Source of the DNA: an uncultured Lachnospiraceae bacterium
Lineage (GTDB): Bacteria > Bacillota > Clostridia > Lachnospirales > Lachnospiraceae
NCBI GenBank assembly: GCA_947623805.1
Contig: CANQHZ010000023.1
Coordinates: forward strand, 1 to 43,913
Direction of reading: 5' to 3'
Length of the DNA stretch: 43,913 nucleotides
Program-made: the position numbers and the translations under genes
Shown: piece by piece, positions 1 through 7,164 of the stretch
Layout: every line of letters starts with the position of its first letter
How positions within the stretch are numbered: position 1 is the first letter of the stretch
The notes under the pieces: model-generated
The model's input: only the letters and a program-made list of their open reading frames with translations
The model's database searches: none
Told to the model about the DNA's origin: nothing

Positions 1-131
1 GAGGATAGCTGCGGGGCATCCGCCTGTTGTGTCTGCCTGTTCTGCGTGTTCTCTGTGGCTTGCTTTTTCTCTGCCGTTTTAGTGCTGCTGTCGGCATAAG
101 CATTGTAAACGCTGTTTATTGTCATGGACAT
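1..131 (-). CDS. Cluster protein, N-terminal part only (DUF6033-like), runs off the window
   Basis: This is the first 43 codons of a gene that continues past the window edge. The start at 131 is preceded by AGGGGA at a good distance. A second ATG two codons later is possible. The visible peptide begins MSMTINSVYNAYADSS and then becomes rich in Thr, Gln, Lys and Asn. It resembles the N-termini of the genes starting at 2100 (MTINGISGVN) and 3041 (MAMEITNNYNAY), so I read it as another member of the same tandem family. There is no signal peptide in the visible part. It starts 36 bp after the stop of the 348-residue gene and is probably cotranscribed with it. Function unknown. Confidence 0.7.
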   Translation of the reverse strand, partial: MSMTINSVYNAYADSSTKTAEKKQATENTQNRQTQQADAPQLS

Positions 132-167
132 AGTATCATTCCCCTGCTTTGACTTTTATTTTACACC

Positions 168-1214
168 TCAATAGACTTCTGCCCCATACTCAATGTCAAT
201 TCCTTTATGTTCGTTCAGGACATAATCCTTTCCGCCGATTGTCACCGTCTGTCCTGGCTGGAATTTATCAAGCTGAAATGTCTTTCCGCTGATAAGCGCA
301 TTATACCGTTTGTCATATGTTTCCTTATCGAAAAGCGTCATAGCGTCCTCGTTGGCGGACAAATAATAACTTTGGGAGCGATTTCCCACCGTCACAGTGA
401 AAAAACCGTTTTGAATATCAACATCCGTCAATTTCTGCCTGATTTCTTTCTGACTGTAACGCTGTTCAATGCTCCATACATTCCCATGCGCTACATCCTC
501 CCAAAACTCCGCATACTCCACTGCTTCCTTGTCAATGCGTTCTTTCCCAAAATTGGCAAATGTGCCTGCGCTTAATGAAGATCCCATCGAAAGCACAGTA
601 TGATTTCTGCCGTCCTTCCCCTTGAACTGATAATATGAATAGCTGTCAAAACGCACCTCGTTATCCTTTACGGACATCTGTTTGGGATTGTGGATTCCCA
701 GCGCATTATTTACATCATCTGGATTAAAATACATCTTTTCACCAACGGGATGGCTTCCAGCGTACTTGCCATTGCTTCTATATACGTTCTCGCGCCCCTG
801 AAAATAAGTCGATCTTCCGTCATAGCCAAGCGTATAGCTGTCATATTTTTTGATTGCATCCAGTATTTGCTGCCCTGAATAAAACGGTCTTCTTTGGTTT
901 GGTCTTGCGCCCGCCAAAGTTCCCTGCCTTGTATAAAGCTTCGATTCTGTACGGTTTCCCCTGTGGTAAAGGACGCCGTCCTTCATATATGTTTTGGAAT
1001 ACTTATTGACGCGGTTTCTGTCCGCATTTTTATTTCCTACGTGGTAAAGGACGCCGTCCTTCATATATGTTTTGGAATACTTATTGACACGATTCCAGTT
1101 CGGCATATTTGCACTCCCGACATTCCTGCTTCCAAACATTCCTGACATTGTGGAATGTCGGTTAAAAAAGCTGCTGCCCATAAAATTATTAAAGAAATTT
1201 CCATTGATTCTCAT
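168..1214 (-). CDS. Unknown 348-residue protein with a 26-residue tandem repeat
   Basis: I do not recognise the family. The N-terminus (MRINGNFFNNFMGSSFF) is Asn, Phe and Gly rich and lacks a Sec signal peptide. Two copies of RVNKYSKTYMKDGVLYH lie about 26 residues apart near residues 42-85, encoded by a 78-bp direct repeat. The remainder (about residues 110-348) is mixed alpha/beta with many Tyr residues and no membrane segment. The start is supported by AAGGAGGG just upstream. It is the third complete gene of the tandem cluster and shares the upstream word GGAAATGGATTTCAAGCT with the leader of the 2100 gene. Its role is unknown; expression together with its neighbours under the LytTR system is an inference from position. 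Confidence 0.85.
   Translation of the reverse strand: MRINGNFFNNFMGSSFFNRHSTMSGMFGSRNVGSANMPNWNRVNKYSKTYMKDGVLYHVGNKNADRNRVNKYSKTYMKDGVLYHRGNRTESKLYTRQGTLAGARPNQRRPFYSGQQILDAIKKYDSYTLGYDGRSTYFQGRENVYRSNGKYAGSHPVGEKMYFNPDDVNNALGIHNPKQMSVKDNEVRFDSYSYYQFKGKDGRNHTVLSMGSSLSAGTFANFGKERIDKEAVEYAEFWEDVAHGNVWSIEQRYSQKEIRQKLTDVDIQNGFFTVTVGNRSQSYYLSANEDAMTLFDKETYDKRYNALISGKTFQLDKFQPGQTVTIGGKDYVLNEHKGIDIEYGAEVY
963..1091 (-). repeat. 78-bp tandem direct repeat inside the 348-residue gene
   Basis: A block of about 51 bp at 963-1013 recurs at 1041-1091 with one visible mismatch; the period is 78 bp, so the reading frame is kept. Because the copies are almost identical at the DNA level, the duplication looks recent. 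Confidence 0.9.
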
Positions 1215-1272
1215 AGCTTTTCCCTCCTTGCGCTTAACAGCTTGAAATCCATTTCCTAACTCACATCAAAGC

Positions 1273-2100
1273 TTACAGCCTTACGTCTACATGGGCATAT
1301 ACAGCGCTCTGCTGCTCTGCGGGAGCTTCTGCGTCCAAAAGGGGTTCGGAAGCGTCTGTGCCTTTACTGGTTTTATTGCTGTCCGCATGAACGCTGTCTG
1401 GCTGCTCATTTTCTGATACATTGTCTTTTGTCTTTTCTTCTTCGGCATCTGACGCGTTGGTGTCTTTGTCTGCTGCCTGTTCATCGACTTTCTTGGCTTC
1501 TTCTAATGCCTTATTCGCTTCACCAAGCGTTTCTGCTTGCGCCTTGGTAACATCCATTGCTTTCTGTTCTACTTCGGCAAGCTCTGCTTTCTTTCCCTCT
1601 GTATTAGCTGTCTTCCCGCCTGTCGCGCGGGCTTCATCAAGCTTAATCTCTATTTCCAGAACTCCCGCCCTGCCCTCAAAGGCTGATGCGACACTGCCTT
1701 GGATTTTTGCCTGCTTTAAGGATGTATCCGCTGAAATCATCGCTGCCATATTTGCCTGAGAAATTCCCGCGCTCCTGCTGTCCGCATTTGCGCCCTTGCC
1801 GTCAAGCATATCATCCATGGAAGAACCTTTTGCCTGCTGCTTTTCTGAGCGTTCCGCTCCGCGCTGTTCAATCTGGTGCTGTCTGAGCTGCATATTCAGG
1901 TCGCTTATCTGCTGCTGTATTTCCTGACGCTTCTTCATCTTCTCTTCCAGTGTCATTTCTTCGTTGGAAGAAAGCTCCTGTAGCTGTTTCTGCGCATTGG
2001 CAATCTGGTTTTGAATGTTCCTGCTGTATGAGTCCATTGTCTGATTCATTCCCATCTGCGCTTTCTGCGTGTTTACTCCGCTGATTCCGTTAATTGTCAT
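1273..2100 (-). CDS. Coiled-coil protein, possibly FlxA-like, cluster member
   Basis: A 275-residue protein starting at MTINGISGVN. The frame is open further upstream, but the start at 2100 follows GAGGAG and a conserved hairpin, so I prefer it. Residues about 20-75 form a strongly predicted coiled coil (repeating Gln, Leu, Lys, Glu; LQELSSNEEMTLEEK), which resembles FlxA-like proteins; I am not sure of that assignment. Two Ala/Glu/Lys-rich helical stretches follow (about 105-215), and the C-terminal 60 residues are acidic and low complexity. There is no signal peptide or membrane segment. It lies between the 276-residue and 348-residue cluster genes, in the same direction, with a leader almost shared with the 3041 gene. 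Function unknown. Confidence 0.8.
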   Translation of the reverse strand: MTINGISGVNTQKAQMGMNQTMDSYSRNIQNQIANAQKQLQELSSNEEMTLEEKMKKRQEIQQQISDLNMQLRQHQIEQRGAERSEKQQAKGSSMDDMLDGKGANADSRSAGISQANMAAMISADTSLKQAKIQGSVASAFEGRAGVLEIEIKLDEARATGGKTANTEGKKAELAEVEQKAMDVTKAQAETLGEANKALEEAKKVDEQAADKDTNASDAEEEKTKDNVSENEQPDSVHADSNKTSKGTDASEPLLDAEAPAEQQSAVYAHVDVRL

Positions 2101-2102
2101 TG

Positions 2103-2191
2103 TCAATTCTCCTCGTTTTCCGAAGGAAAATGCGCGCCTTGCGGGCAGAGGATTTTCCTCCCTGAATTTGATAGCTTGAAATCCGTTTCCT
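2103..2191 (-). promoter_or_regulatory. Conserved leader with hairpin and RBS, copy 1
   Basis: Reading the minus strand toward the start at 2100, three blocks appear: GGAAACGGATTTCAAGCT (about 2173-2190), AGGAAAAT (2152-2159), and the hairpin ATTTTCC-TTC-GGAAAAC (2115-2131), followed at once by the GAGGAG ribosome binding site. AGGAAAAT is a perfect 8-base complement of the left arm of the hairpin (ATTTTCCT), so the two pairings exclude one another. The leader of the 3041 gene keeps the same blocks in the same order. A translation or transcription switch is inferred, not shown. Confidence 0.55.
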
Positions 2192-2210
2192 GTTTTCAAT
2201 CCAAAAGCTT

Positions 2211-3041
2211 TTATATCTGCATATCAAAATTGTTACCTGACACAACAGGATTTTTTACCTTATCGGGCTGTTCCTGCGCTTCTTCTTTTGCCGCATTGAT
2301 AAAAATCTTCATGTCATCATCATTAAAATAAATCTTTCCGTCGTCCGCATTTTCCAGCTTTTCTGAAAACAGCTTTTCAGCCTTATCCTGTGCAGTATCA
2401 GATTTGACAACAACAATGCTGCCCTGATCCTGACTGTCTTTTGTCTTTTTTGCTTCTTCGGCTTTTTCTTCTAACTGTTCCGTAAGCTGCTCTGCCTTTT
2501 TACGGGCATTTTCGCGGGTTTTTTCTATCTGCTTTTTGGAATTTTCTTCTGCTTCCTTGCGGAGTTTTTCATTTAATTCGTCCTTTTTTATTGTCATAGC
2601 TGTATGGCAATATTTTCCATTGGCATCTATGTAGCTGTGCCTATATACTACAACACGCCCACTGGCTCTACACATATTCTCACGCCATTGCGTCATTTTC
2701 TCAACACCTTGTATTAGCTCTTTCATTTCCTTTTCCTTTGCGGGATCATTTTGCATTTTCTCCAAAAGTTTCGGGTTAATAGTCAATGTCTTACCCGTTT
2801 TATCAGTGGCATAGCTATTCCCAATGCGAAATTCTACGCTTGGCGCGAGCTTTTCTAATTCTTTCATGTACTCCGCTGTGCTGTTTGCCTTGCTGCTTTC
2901 TGTGTTGGAATTTTTCCGTGCAGCCGTCATTTCCGATACTTCCGATTTTGAAGCTGCTTTCTGCTTTGCTGTTTCCTGTTGTTTTTGCGTCGCATAGGTA
3001 TTCTCATATGCGTTATAATTGTTTGTAATCTCCATTGCCAT
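2211..3041 (-). CDS. DUF6033-like protein, first full-length gene of the cluster
   Basis: A 276-residue protein, MAMEITNNYNAYENTYATQ onward. The start at 3041 follows AAGGAGG with ideal spacing; upstream codons in the same frame are leader sequence. The N-terminal 60 residues are low complexity (Thr, Gln, Lys, Ser). A compact central domain (about 65-150) contains LEKLAPSVEFRIG and TLTINPKLLEKMQNDP, the type of sequence I associate with DUF6033. A highly charged coiled coil follows (about 160-215; repeated KK/EE). There is no signal peptide or membrane helix. It is the first sizeable gene after the paired repeats at 3255-3287 and the 14-codon ORF, so it probably heads the operon. Biochemical function is unknown. 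Confidence 0.8.
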   Translation of the reverse strand: MAMEITNNYNAYENTYATQKQQETAKQKAASKSEVSEMTAARKNSNTESSKANSTAEYMKELEKLAPSVEFRIGNSYATDKTGKTLTINPKLLEKMQNDPAKEKEMKELIQGVEKMTQWRENMCRASGRVVVYRHSYIDANGKYCHTAMTIKKDELNEKLRKEAEENSKKQIEKTRENARKKAEQLTEQLEEKAEEAKKTKDSQDQGSIVVVKSDTAQDKAEKLFSEKLENADDGKIYFNDDDMKIFINAAKEEAQEQPDKVKNPVVSGNNFDMQI

Positions 3042-3044
3042 AAT

Positions 3045-3175
3045 AAATCCTCCTTGTTTTCCGAAGGAAAATATCTGCCATACCTGCATGGATTGCGTCT
3101 TTGCAGGAACAATGTCCAACATGCTGTACAGGATTTTCCTTCTTGATAATTGAAATTATTTGAACTCCGTTTCCA
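3045..3175 (-). promoter_or_regulatory. Conserved leader with hairpin and RBS, copy 2
   Basis: It has the same block order as the leader at 2103-2191: GGAAACGGAGTTCAA (about 3161-3175), AGGAAAAT (3133-3140), then ATTTTCC-TTC-GGAAAAC (3056-3072) and AAGGAGG. The hairpin is base-for-base identical in the two leaders, and the competing AGGAAAAT/ATTTTCCT pairing is also kept, although the sequence between the blocks differs. A further 6-bp stem (CCTGCA/TGCAGG) lies between the blocks in this copy only. Confidence 0.55.
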
Positions 3176-3200
3176 TTTTCCCATTACTGCCACTTGCCAT
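3156..3200 (-). CDS. Possible 14-residue leader peptide
   Basis: ATG at 3200 is preceded by GAAGGG seven bases upstream and opens a frame MASGSNGKMETEFK ending with TAA at 3156. It lies between the paired repeats and the 276-residue gene. If the -10 proposed near 3221-3226 is right, the mRNA would begin only about 10-15 bases before this ATG. Its last codons overlap the conserved GGAAACGGA block, so translation could affect folding of the leader. No homolog is known to me; the ORF could also be fortuitous. Confidence 0.35.
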   Translation of the reverse strand: MASGSNGKMETEFK

Positions 3201-3220
3201 AATGTCACCCTTCTGTAAAA

Positions 3221-3287
3221 TTTATCGGAGGAAATTTACCAAAATTAACAAAATTGTTGTGAACAGCCCTTTTTATGTTGTGAACAG
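3221..3287 (-). promoter_or_regulatory. LytTR-type operator (two direct repeats, 21 bp apart) and weak promoter
   Basis: TGTTGTGAACAG occurs on the plus strand at 3255-3266 and again at 3276-3287, exactly 21 bp apart. In the direction of the downstream genes a weak -10 (GATAAA, 3221-3226) lies about 30 bp beyond the nearer repeat, and there is no recognisable -35. The promoter of the response regulator gene has the same geometry, repeats to -10. LytTR regulators are known to bind pairs of direct repeats two helical turns apart, so I infer that the regulator encoded at 4638-5408 activates this promoter. Confidence 0.6.
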
Positions 3288-3294
3288 TCTTTTT

Positions 3295-4641
3295 TTATTT
3301 AATCTGAAGCATAATGCTCACAATCACTTCGCCGTCCCGCTGTTCAAAAGATACGTCTCCCATATATTTTCTTGCAACCCTGCGTATATTTTTCAATCCT
3401 ATGCCATGTTCCCCGCTCTTTTTTGTTGTAAACGGCAGTCCGCTTTCCGAATCAATGTACAATTTACCCTGAAAGCTGTTTCGGATAATCAGCGTATATA
3501 CACTGTTTTGACGGAAGGAATATATCCTTATATACGGCTTATCTCCATTTGCCGACTCCATACAATTATTGAGCGCATTATATAAAATAACGCTGAGGTC
3601 AAACGCATTCAGCTTCGTATTTTCAGGATAATGGAAATCACAGCCGAACGCGATTCCCGCTTTCTCGGCTTCTTTCTTCTTTTCCAGCAAAATGATATCT
3701 GTGACAGGATTGCCTGTTTTTATTTCGGGCGTAAGCTCTTTCCATTCATCACTTAGCCTTTCCAAATATGCGCGGGCTTCCCCGCTGTTCTCAGTGCCGA
3801 TAAGACGCTCCAGTACCTGAATATGGTTTCCCATATCGTGGCGCATGGAACGGATGTCGCTGTAAAGCCTTTCCACCCCTTCAATGTGGATTTTCATATC
3901 ATTTATCTGGCTTGCAATAAGCTCCCTGTCCGACTGTTCCTCCTGCGATGTTTTCAGGCTTTGAAAAACAAAAATCATAACAAGGATTGCTGTTATAGAT
4001 ATGAGGTAATACAATATGCACAGTACATCATATATCCCCGCCATTCCTGATTTGACCTGATAAAACCGAAATATCGCGCTGCCAATCACCTCTGACAGCG
4101 ACGGGACAATCAATAAAAGCAGCTCCCTTATTCCCATGTACCTGTTTTTGCTCTCATATGTCCTATTAACTGTCCTGACTGACAGATATAAAAAGAGCGT
4201 GCAGAGAAAGATATTTAAAATCCTTACTGACGCATAGACTCCATACCACAGCCATTCCATCGCCGCAATTTTCTCACTCATAATCAACGGCTCAAAAAAA
4301 AGACTGTCTATTTTCCCAGCCAAGGCAGACGACAGCTCACATAAAGAAAAAAATGTAACCGAAAGGAAAATTTTCTGGTTTATATTTTTCCTGTCCTCTA
4401 TGCACATTACTATAAAAACTGCCAATATGCCCGCAAAATAAGCAAAAAAGTTATTTACCTGTACAGGCAGTCTATATAGGAAGACCAGCACAGCCAAATA
4501 GACTATTCCGACGCTGAAGGCTTTTTTCCGCTCCCACAAATAGGGCAAAACATATATGATTAGGCACACTGCCACGAAGATAAGCTGGATAATATCCGCG
4601 GCATAAGATGTGCCGTTCCACCATAGCTCCAGTCGGCTCAT
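3295..4641 (-). CDS. GHKL sensor histidine kinase, AgrC-like
   Basis: A 448-residue kinase. About six hydrophobic segments fill residues 15-225, with no large extracytoplasmic domain, as in AgrC-type peptide receptors. The dimerisation/phosphoacceptor helix contains RHDMGNHIQVLE (His in HDMGNH), the N box is NALNNCMESA, and the G box is GEHGIGLKNI, typical of the HATPase_c_5 group. Its ATG overlaps the TGA of the response regulator (ATGA), so the two are translationally coupled, regulator first. No agrB/agrD-like peptide genes are visible in the window, so the signal is unknown. The family normally phosphorylates a LytTR regulator, which is exactly what its neighbour is. Confidence 0.9.
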   Translation of the reverse strand: MSRLELWWNGTSYAADIIQLIFVAVCLIIYVLPYLWERKKAFSVGIVYLAVLVFLYRLPVQVNNFFAYFAGILAVFIVMCIEDRKNINQKIFLSVTFFSLCELSSALAGKIDSLFFEPLIMSEKIAAMEWLWYGVYASVRILNIFLCTLFLYLSVRTVNRTYESKNRYMGIRELLLLIVPSLSEVIGSAIFRFYQVKSGMAGIYDVLCILYYLISITAILVMIFVFQSLKTSQEEQSDRELIASQINDMKIHIEGVERLYSDIRSMRHDMGNHIQVLERLIGTENSGEARAYLERLSDEWKELTPEIKTGNPVTDIILLEKKKEAEKAGIAFGCDFHYPENTKLNAFDLSVILYNALNNCMESANGDKPYIRIYSFRQNSVYTLIIRNSFQGKLYIDSESGLPFTTKKSGEHGIGLKNIRRVARKYMGDVSFEQRDGEVIVSIMLQIK

Positions 4642-5408
4642 TTGATTTCCATACCTTTCTTTGTAGTGTATTTCAAATATTTTTTCACAAAATCCGAATA
4701 ATTCGGCTTTGCAATCGGCACTGTTCCAATGCCCATTTCTACTGATGAGGCATCATATTTCTGTACATATTTAAAATGTATCAGGTACGACCTGTGCGAT
4801 CTGAAAAAATCTTCTCCCGCCTTTTTCTCCAAATCTGAAATTTTTCCATAATACTCAACCGCGCCGTCCACCATATGGACAATGATTTTTCTATTGAACA
4901 CTTCAGCGTATATTATCTTTGCCAGCGAAAGCTTTGTATGGATTCCCGACATCTGCACCATAATATATTCTTCCTCATCAGCTTCCGCCAGCTTTCTGCC
5001 CTCGACCTTTTTTACTGCCTTTTTCAAAACGTCAAGAAATTTATCATCTGAAAAGGGTTTGACAATATAATTGAGCGCATCGACATCAAATGCCTGAAAA
5101 ACATATTCTTCAATCGCCGTGACAAATATAATGAGCGTGCTGTTATGCTGTTCCCGCAAAGTCCTTGCCGTTTCCATTCCATCAATTCCCGACATCTGTA
5201 TGTCTAAAAACAGGATATCTATATGAAATGCACTGTTCAGCAGTTCATTTCCTGAAGAAAATTTGCGTACCACTGCATTAGGCAATGCAGCTTTTATTTT
5301 TTCCTCAAGCATATCACACATAATCTGCTCGTCGTCGCAAACCGCTATGTAGACGGTATCATTGCTTATCAGTCTGACCGAAGCGCTCTTGGTGAAATTG
5401 TGATCCAT
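4638..5408 (-). CDS. LytTR-family response regulator
   Basis: A 256-residue regulator. The receiver domain has the acidic pair in AVCDDEQ (residues 25-26), the phosphoacceptor Asp69 in LFLDIQMSG, and the conserved Lys in NYIVKPF. The C-terminal LytTR DNA-binding domain (about 150-250) includes FFRSHRSYLIHFKYV. About 18 residues precede the usual receiver start; the start at 5408 has AGGAGG eleven bases upstream, and an out-of-frame ATG lies closer to it. It is the first gene of the regulator-kinase operon. Its promoter carries the same paired repeats as the cluster at 1-3.2 kb, which suggests positive autoregulation and identifies that cluster as its likely target. Confidence 0.9.
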   Translation of the reverse strand: MDHNFTKSASVRLISNDTVYIAVCDDEQIMCDMLEEKIKAALPNAVVRKFSSGNELLNSAFHIDILFLDIQMSGIDGMETARTLREQHNSTLIIFVTAIEEYVFQAFDVDALNYIVKPFSDDKFLDVLKKAVKKVEGRKLAEADEEEYIMVQMSGIHTKLSLAKIIYAEVFNRKIIVHMVDGAVEYYGKISDLEKKAGEDFFRSHRSYLIHFKYVQKYDASSVEMGIGTVPIAKPNYSDFVKKYLKYTTKKGMEIK

Positions 5409-5447
5409 AAATGCATTGTCCTCCTGCTGTAGTTTCCTTAATATTTA

Positions 5448-5513
5448 ATTATATCATATATTTTTGGATTTCATTGCCTATGTTGTGAATGATACCTTGT
5501 TTTGTTGTGAATA
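5448..5513 (-). promoter_or_regulatory. Promoter of the regulator-kinase operon with LytTR-type direct repeats
   Basis: TGTTGTGAAT lies on the plus strand at 5481-5490 and 5503-5512, 22 bp apart. Toward the regulator gene there is a perfect -10 (TATAAT, 5448-5453), but the -35 position (5471-5476, CAATGA) is poor, as expected of an activator-dependent promoter. The nearer repeat ends a few bases upstream of that -35. The same ten-base word recurs at 3255 and 3276. Confidence 0.65.
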
Positions 5514-5552
5514 TACAGAGTTAGTCTGATATGTCGCTCTGTTATTCCGATT

Positions 5553-7163
5553 TTAGATAAGCGCCACAGGCTGCAAATCGTATACTTGGGTAAACTGTTT
5601 CTTCCGCTCCGGGGTAAGATGGTGGCTGACGAGGATAAGCGTAAGCGCCGGATTCGCCAGCAAACTCTCCTCCACAATGTCAGCATTTTTCCGGTCCAGG
5701 GCGCTGGTGCCCTCGTCGACTAAGAGGATGGAACGATCGTGAATCAGCGCCCTTGCAATAGCCACGCGCTGCTTCTGTCCGCCAGAGAGATTGCTGCCCC
5801 CCTCGCCTACCGGGGTATCCAAGCCTTCAGGCATAGCGGTCAGATCCCCTGCAAGAGCGCTGTCCCGCAACGCCTTATCCATTTGCGCATCGGTGAAATC
5901 CTCTCCCAAAGTGATGTTGTCCCTGATAGTGGTGTTGAACAGGAAAACATTTTGCTCAATGTAGCTCATCTGTTGCTGGAGCTGTTCGGCAGTAAAATTA
6001 TGAGCATCCATGCTGTCAAAGAGGATGGTTCCGCGATAATCCTGCAGCCAGCCCAAAAGGAGTTTCAAAAGCGTGGATTTCCCACACCCGGAAGGTCCGG
6101 TCAGCGCATACTTGCCGCCCTTTCGGAAAATCAGAGACAAATCCTGCAGGACAGGCTTCTCGTCATATTGGAAGGTCAGCTCCTTCACTGTGATAGCATC
6201 GCTGATTTCAGGAAGATTGCCGTTTGCTTTATCCTGAATACTGCCGCCGTGGACAGTGATTTTGTCAAAATATGGCTTCGTGGACGAGAAGGACAACATG
6301 AGCCTTGCTACGTTTCCAAGACCATTGGTAAGGCTTCCGCACAGATTTCCGCCACCCAACAGTGCGCCTTGCAAAATGACGCCCCTAATCGACAACACGC
6401 CAATCAAAATATCAATCAATAGCTGACAGATTATGTTTATATACTCGAATCCCGCGCCGATAAAACCTTTCATATAAGTCAATCGGCATTTTGACTTTTC
6501 AATTTGCTCGCTTGCCGTGTTTGTGCCATAGCTGAACCGCTGTTCCCGGCTGAAAAAGCGCAGCACATCAAAACCAGCCAGTAAGTCTTTTAGTTTTCCG
6601 GTAGCCGCCGCCTGTTCCTGGGCGCATACATCGCCCAGCTTTTCCATTTGCTTATGAAACAGTTGTGGAACAAACAGCCTAATTGCCGCATTTACCAACG
6701 CCGCCGCCAAAAGTGACCAGTGGAGGGTCAGCAGAGCCGCAGCGCTGAATACCACAAGCGCCGCGTAATTGATGCAGTTAAAAAACGGCGTCCATGCCAA
6801 ATTTTCAATCTGATTGATGTCGTTGGTAAACCAGGACAGATATTCCCCGGAGTCCAGTGTATGAAATTCCCTGTGTGTTTTTTGAAGAAGCGTGGCGGTC
6901 ATATCCTGTCTGACAGTGTTGTTCATCATACGAATTGCGCGTGCTTCAAAATAGGTTTCCAAACCACCTACCGCAACCAAGATTAACCAATTTCCCATAA
7001 GGGTCAGACACCAAAAAAGGAACTGCCGCATATCCAACTCAATGATCCCTTGAAAGACGCGCATCATAATCAGGCTGGCGGCAGTATTGAGCGCAGAGTG
7101 CGCCAGCAGAAAAAGGATAACCAGAGCATTTGCCTTCCAAAATTTTTTCAAGTAGTACGTCAT
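5553..7163 (-). CDS. ABC transporter half-molecule, membrane and ATPase domains fused
   Basis: A 536-residue exporter-type half-transporter. Residues 1-300 form the membrane domain with about six helices; the ATPase domain follows with Walker A GPSGCGKST, Q-loop SYIEQNVFLF, signature LSGGQKQRVAIARAL, Walker B ILLVDEGTSALD (Gly-Thr instead of the common Pro-Thr) and the switch His in LVSHH. It is probably a homodimer because no partner half-transporter is near. Substrate unknown; drug or peptide export is common for such units. Its start lies two bases after the stop of the XRE regulator, whose last codons supply the AAGGAG ribosome binding site. The two genes are clearly richer in GC than their surroundings, a sign of transfer. 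Confidence 0.9.
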   Translation of the reverse strand: MTYYLKKFWKANALVILFLLAHSALNTAASLIMMRVFQGIIELDMRQFLFWCLTLMGNWLILVAVGGLETYFEARAIRMMNNTVRQDMTATLLQKTHREFHTLDSGEYLSWFTNDINQIENLAWTPFFNCINYAALVVFSAAALLTLHWSLLAAALVNAAIRLFVPQLFHKQMEKLGDVCAQEQAAATGKLKDLLAGFDVLRFFSREQRFSYGTNTASEQIEKSKCRLTYMKGFIGAGFEYINIICQLLIDILIGVLSIRGVILQGALLGGGNLCGSLTNGLGNVARLMLSFSSTKPYFDKITVHGGSIQDKANGNLPEISDAITVKELTFQYDEKPVLQDLSLIFRKGGKYALTGPSGCGKSTLLKLLLGWLQDYRGTILFDSMDAHNFTAEQLQQQMSYIEQNVFLFNTTIRDNITLGEDFTDAQMDKALRDSALAGDLTAMPEGLDTPVGEGGSNLSGGQKQRVAIARALIHDRSILLVDEGTSALDRKNADIVEESLLANPALTLILVSHHLTPERKKQFTQVYDLQPVALI

Positions 7164-7164
7164 G

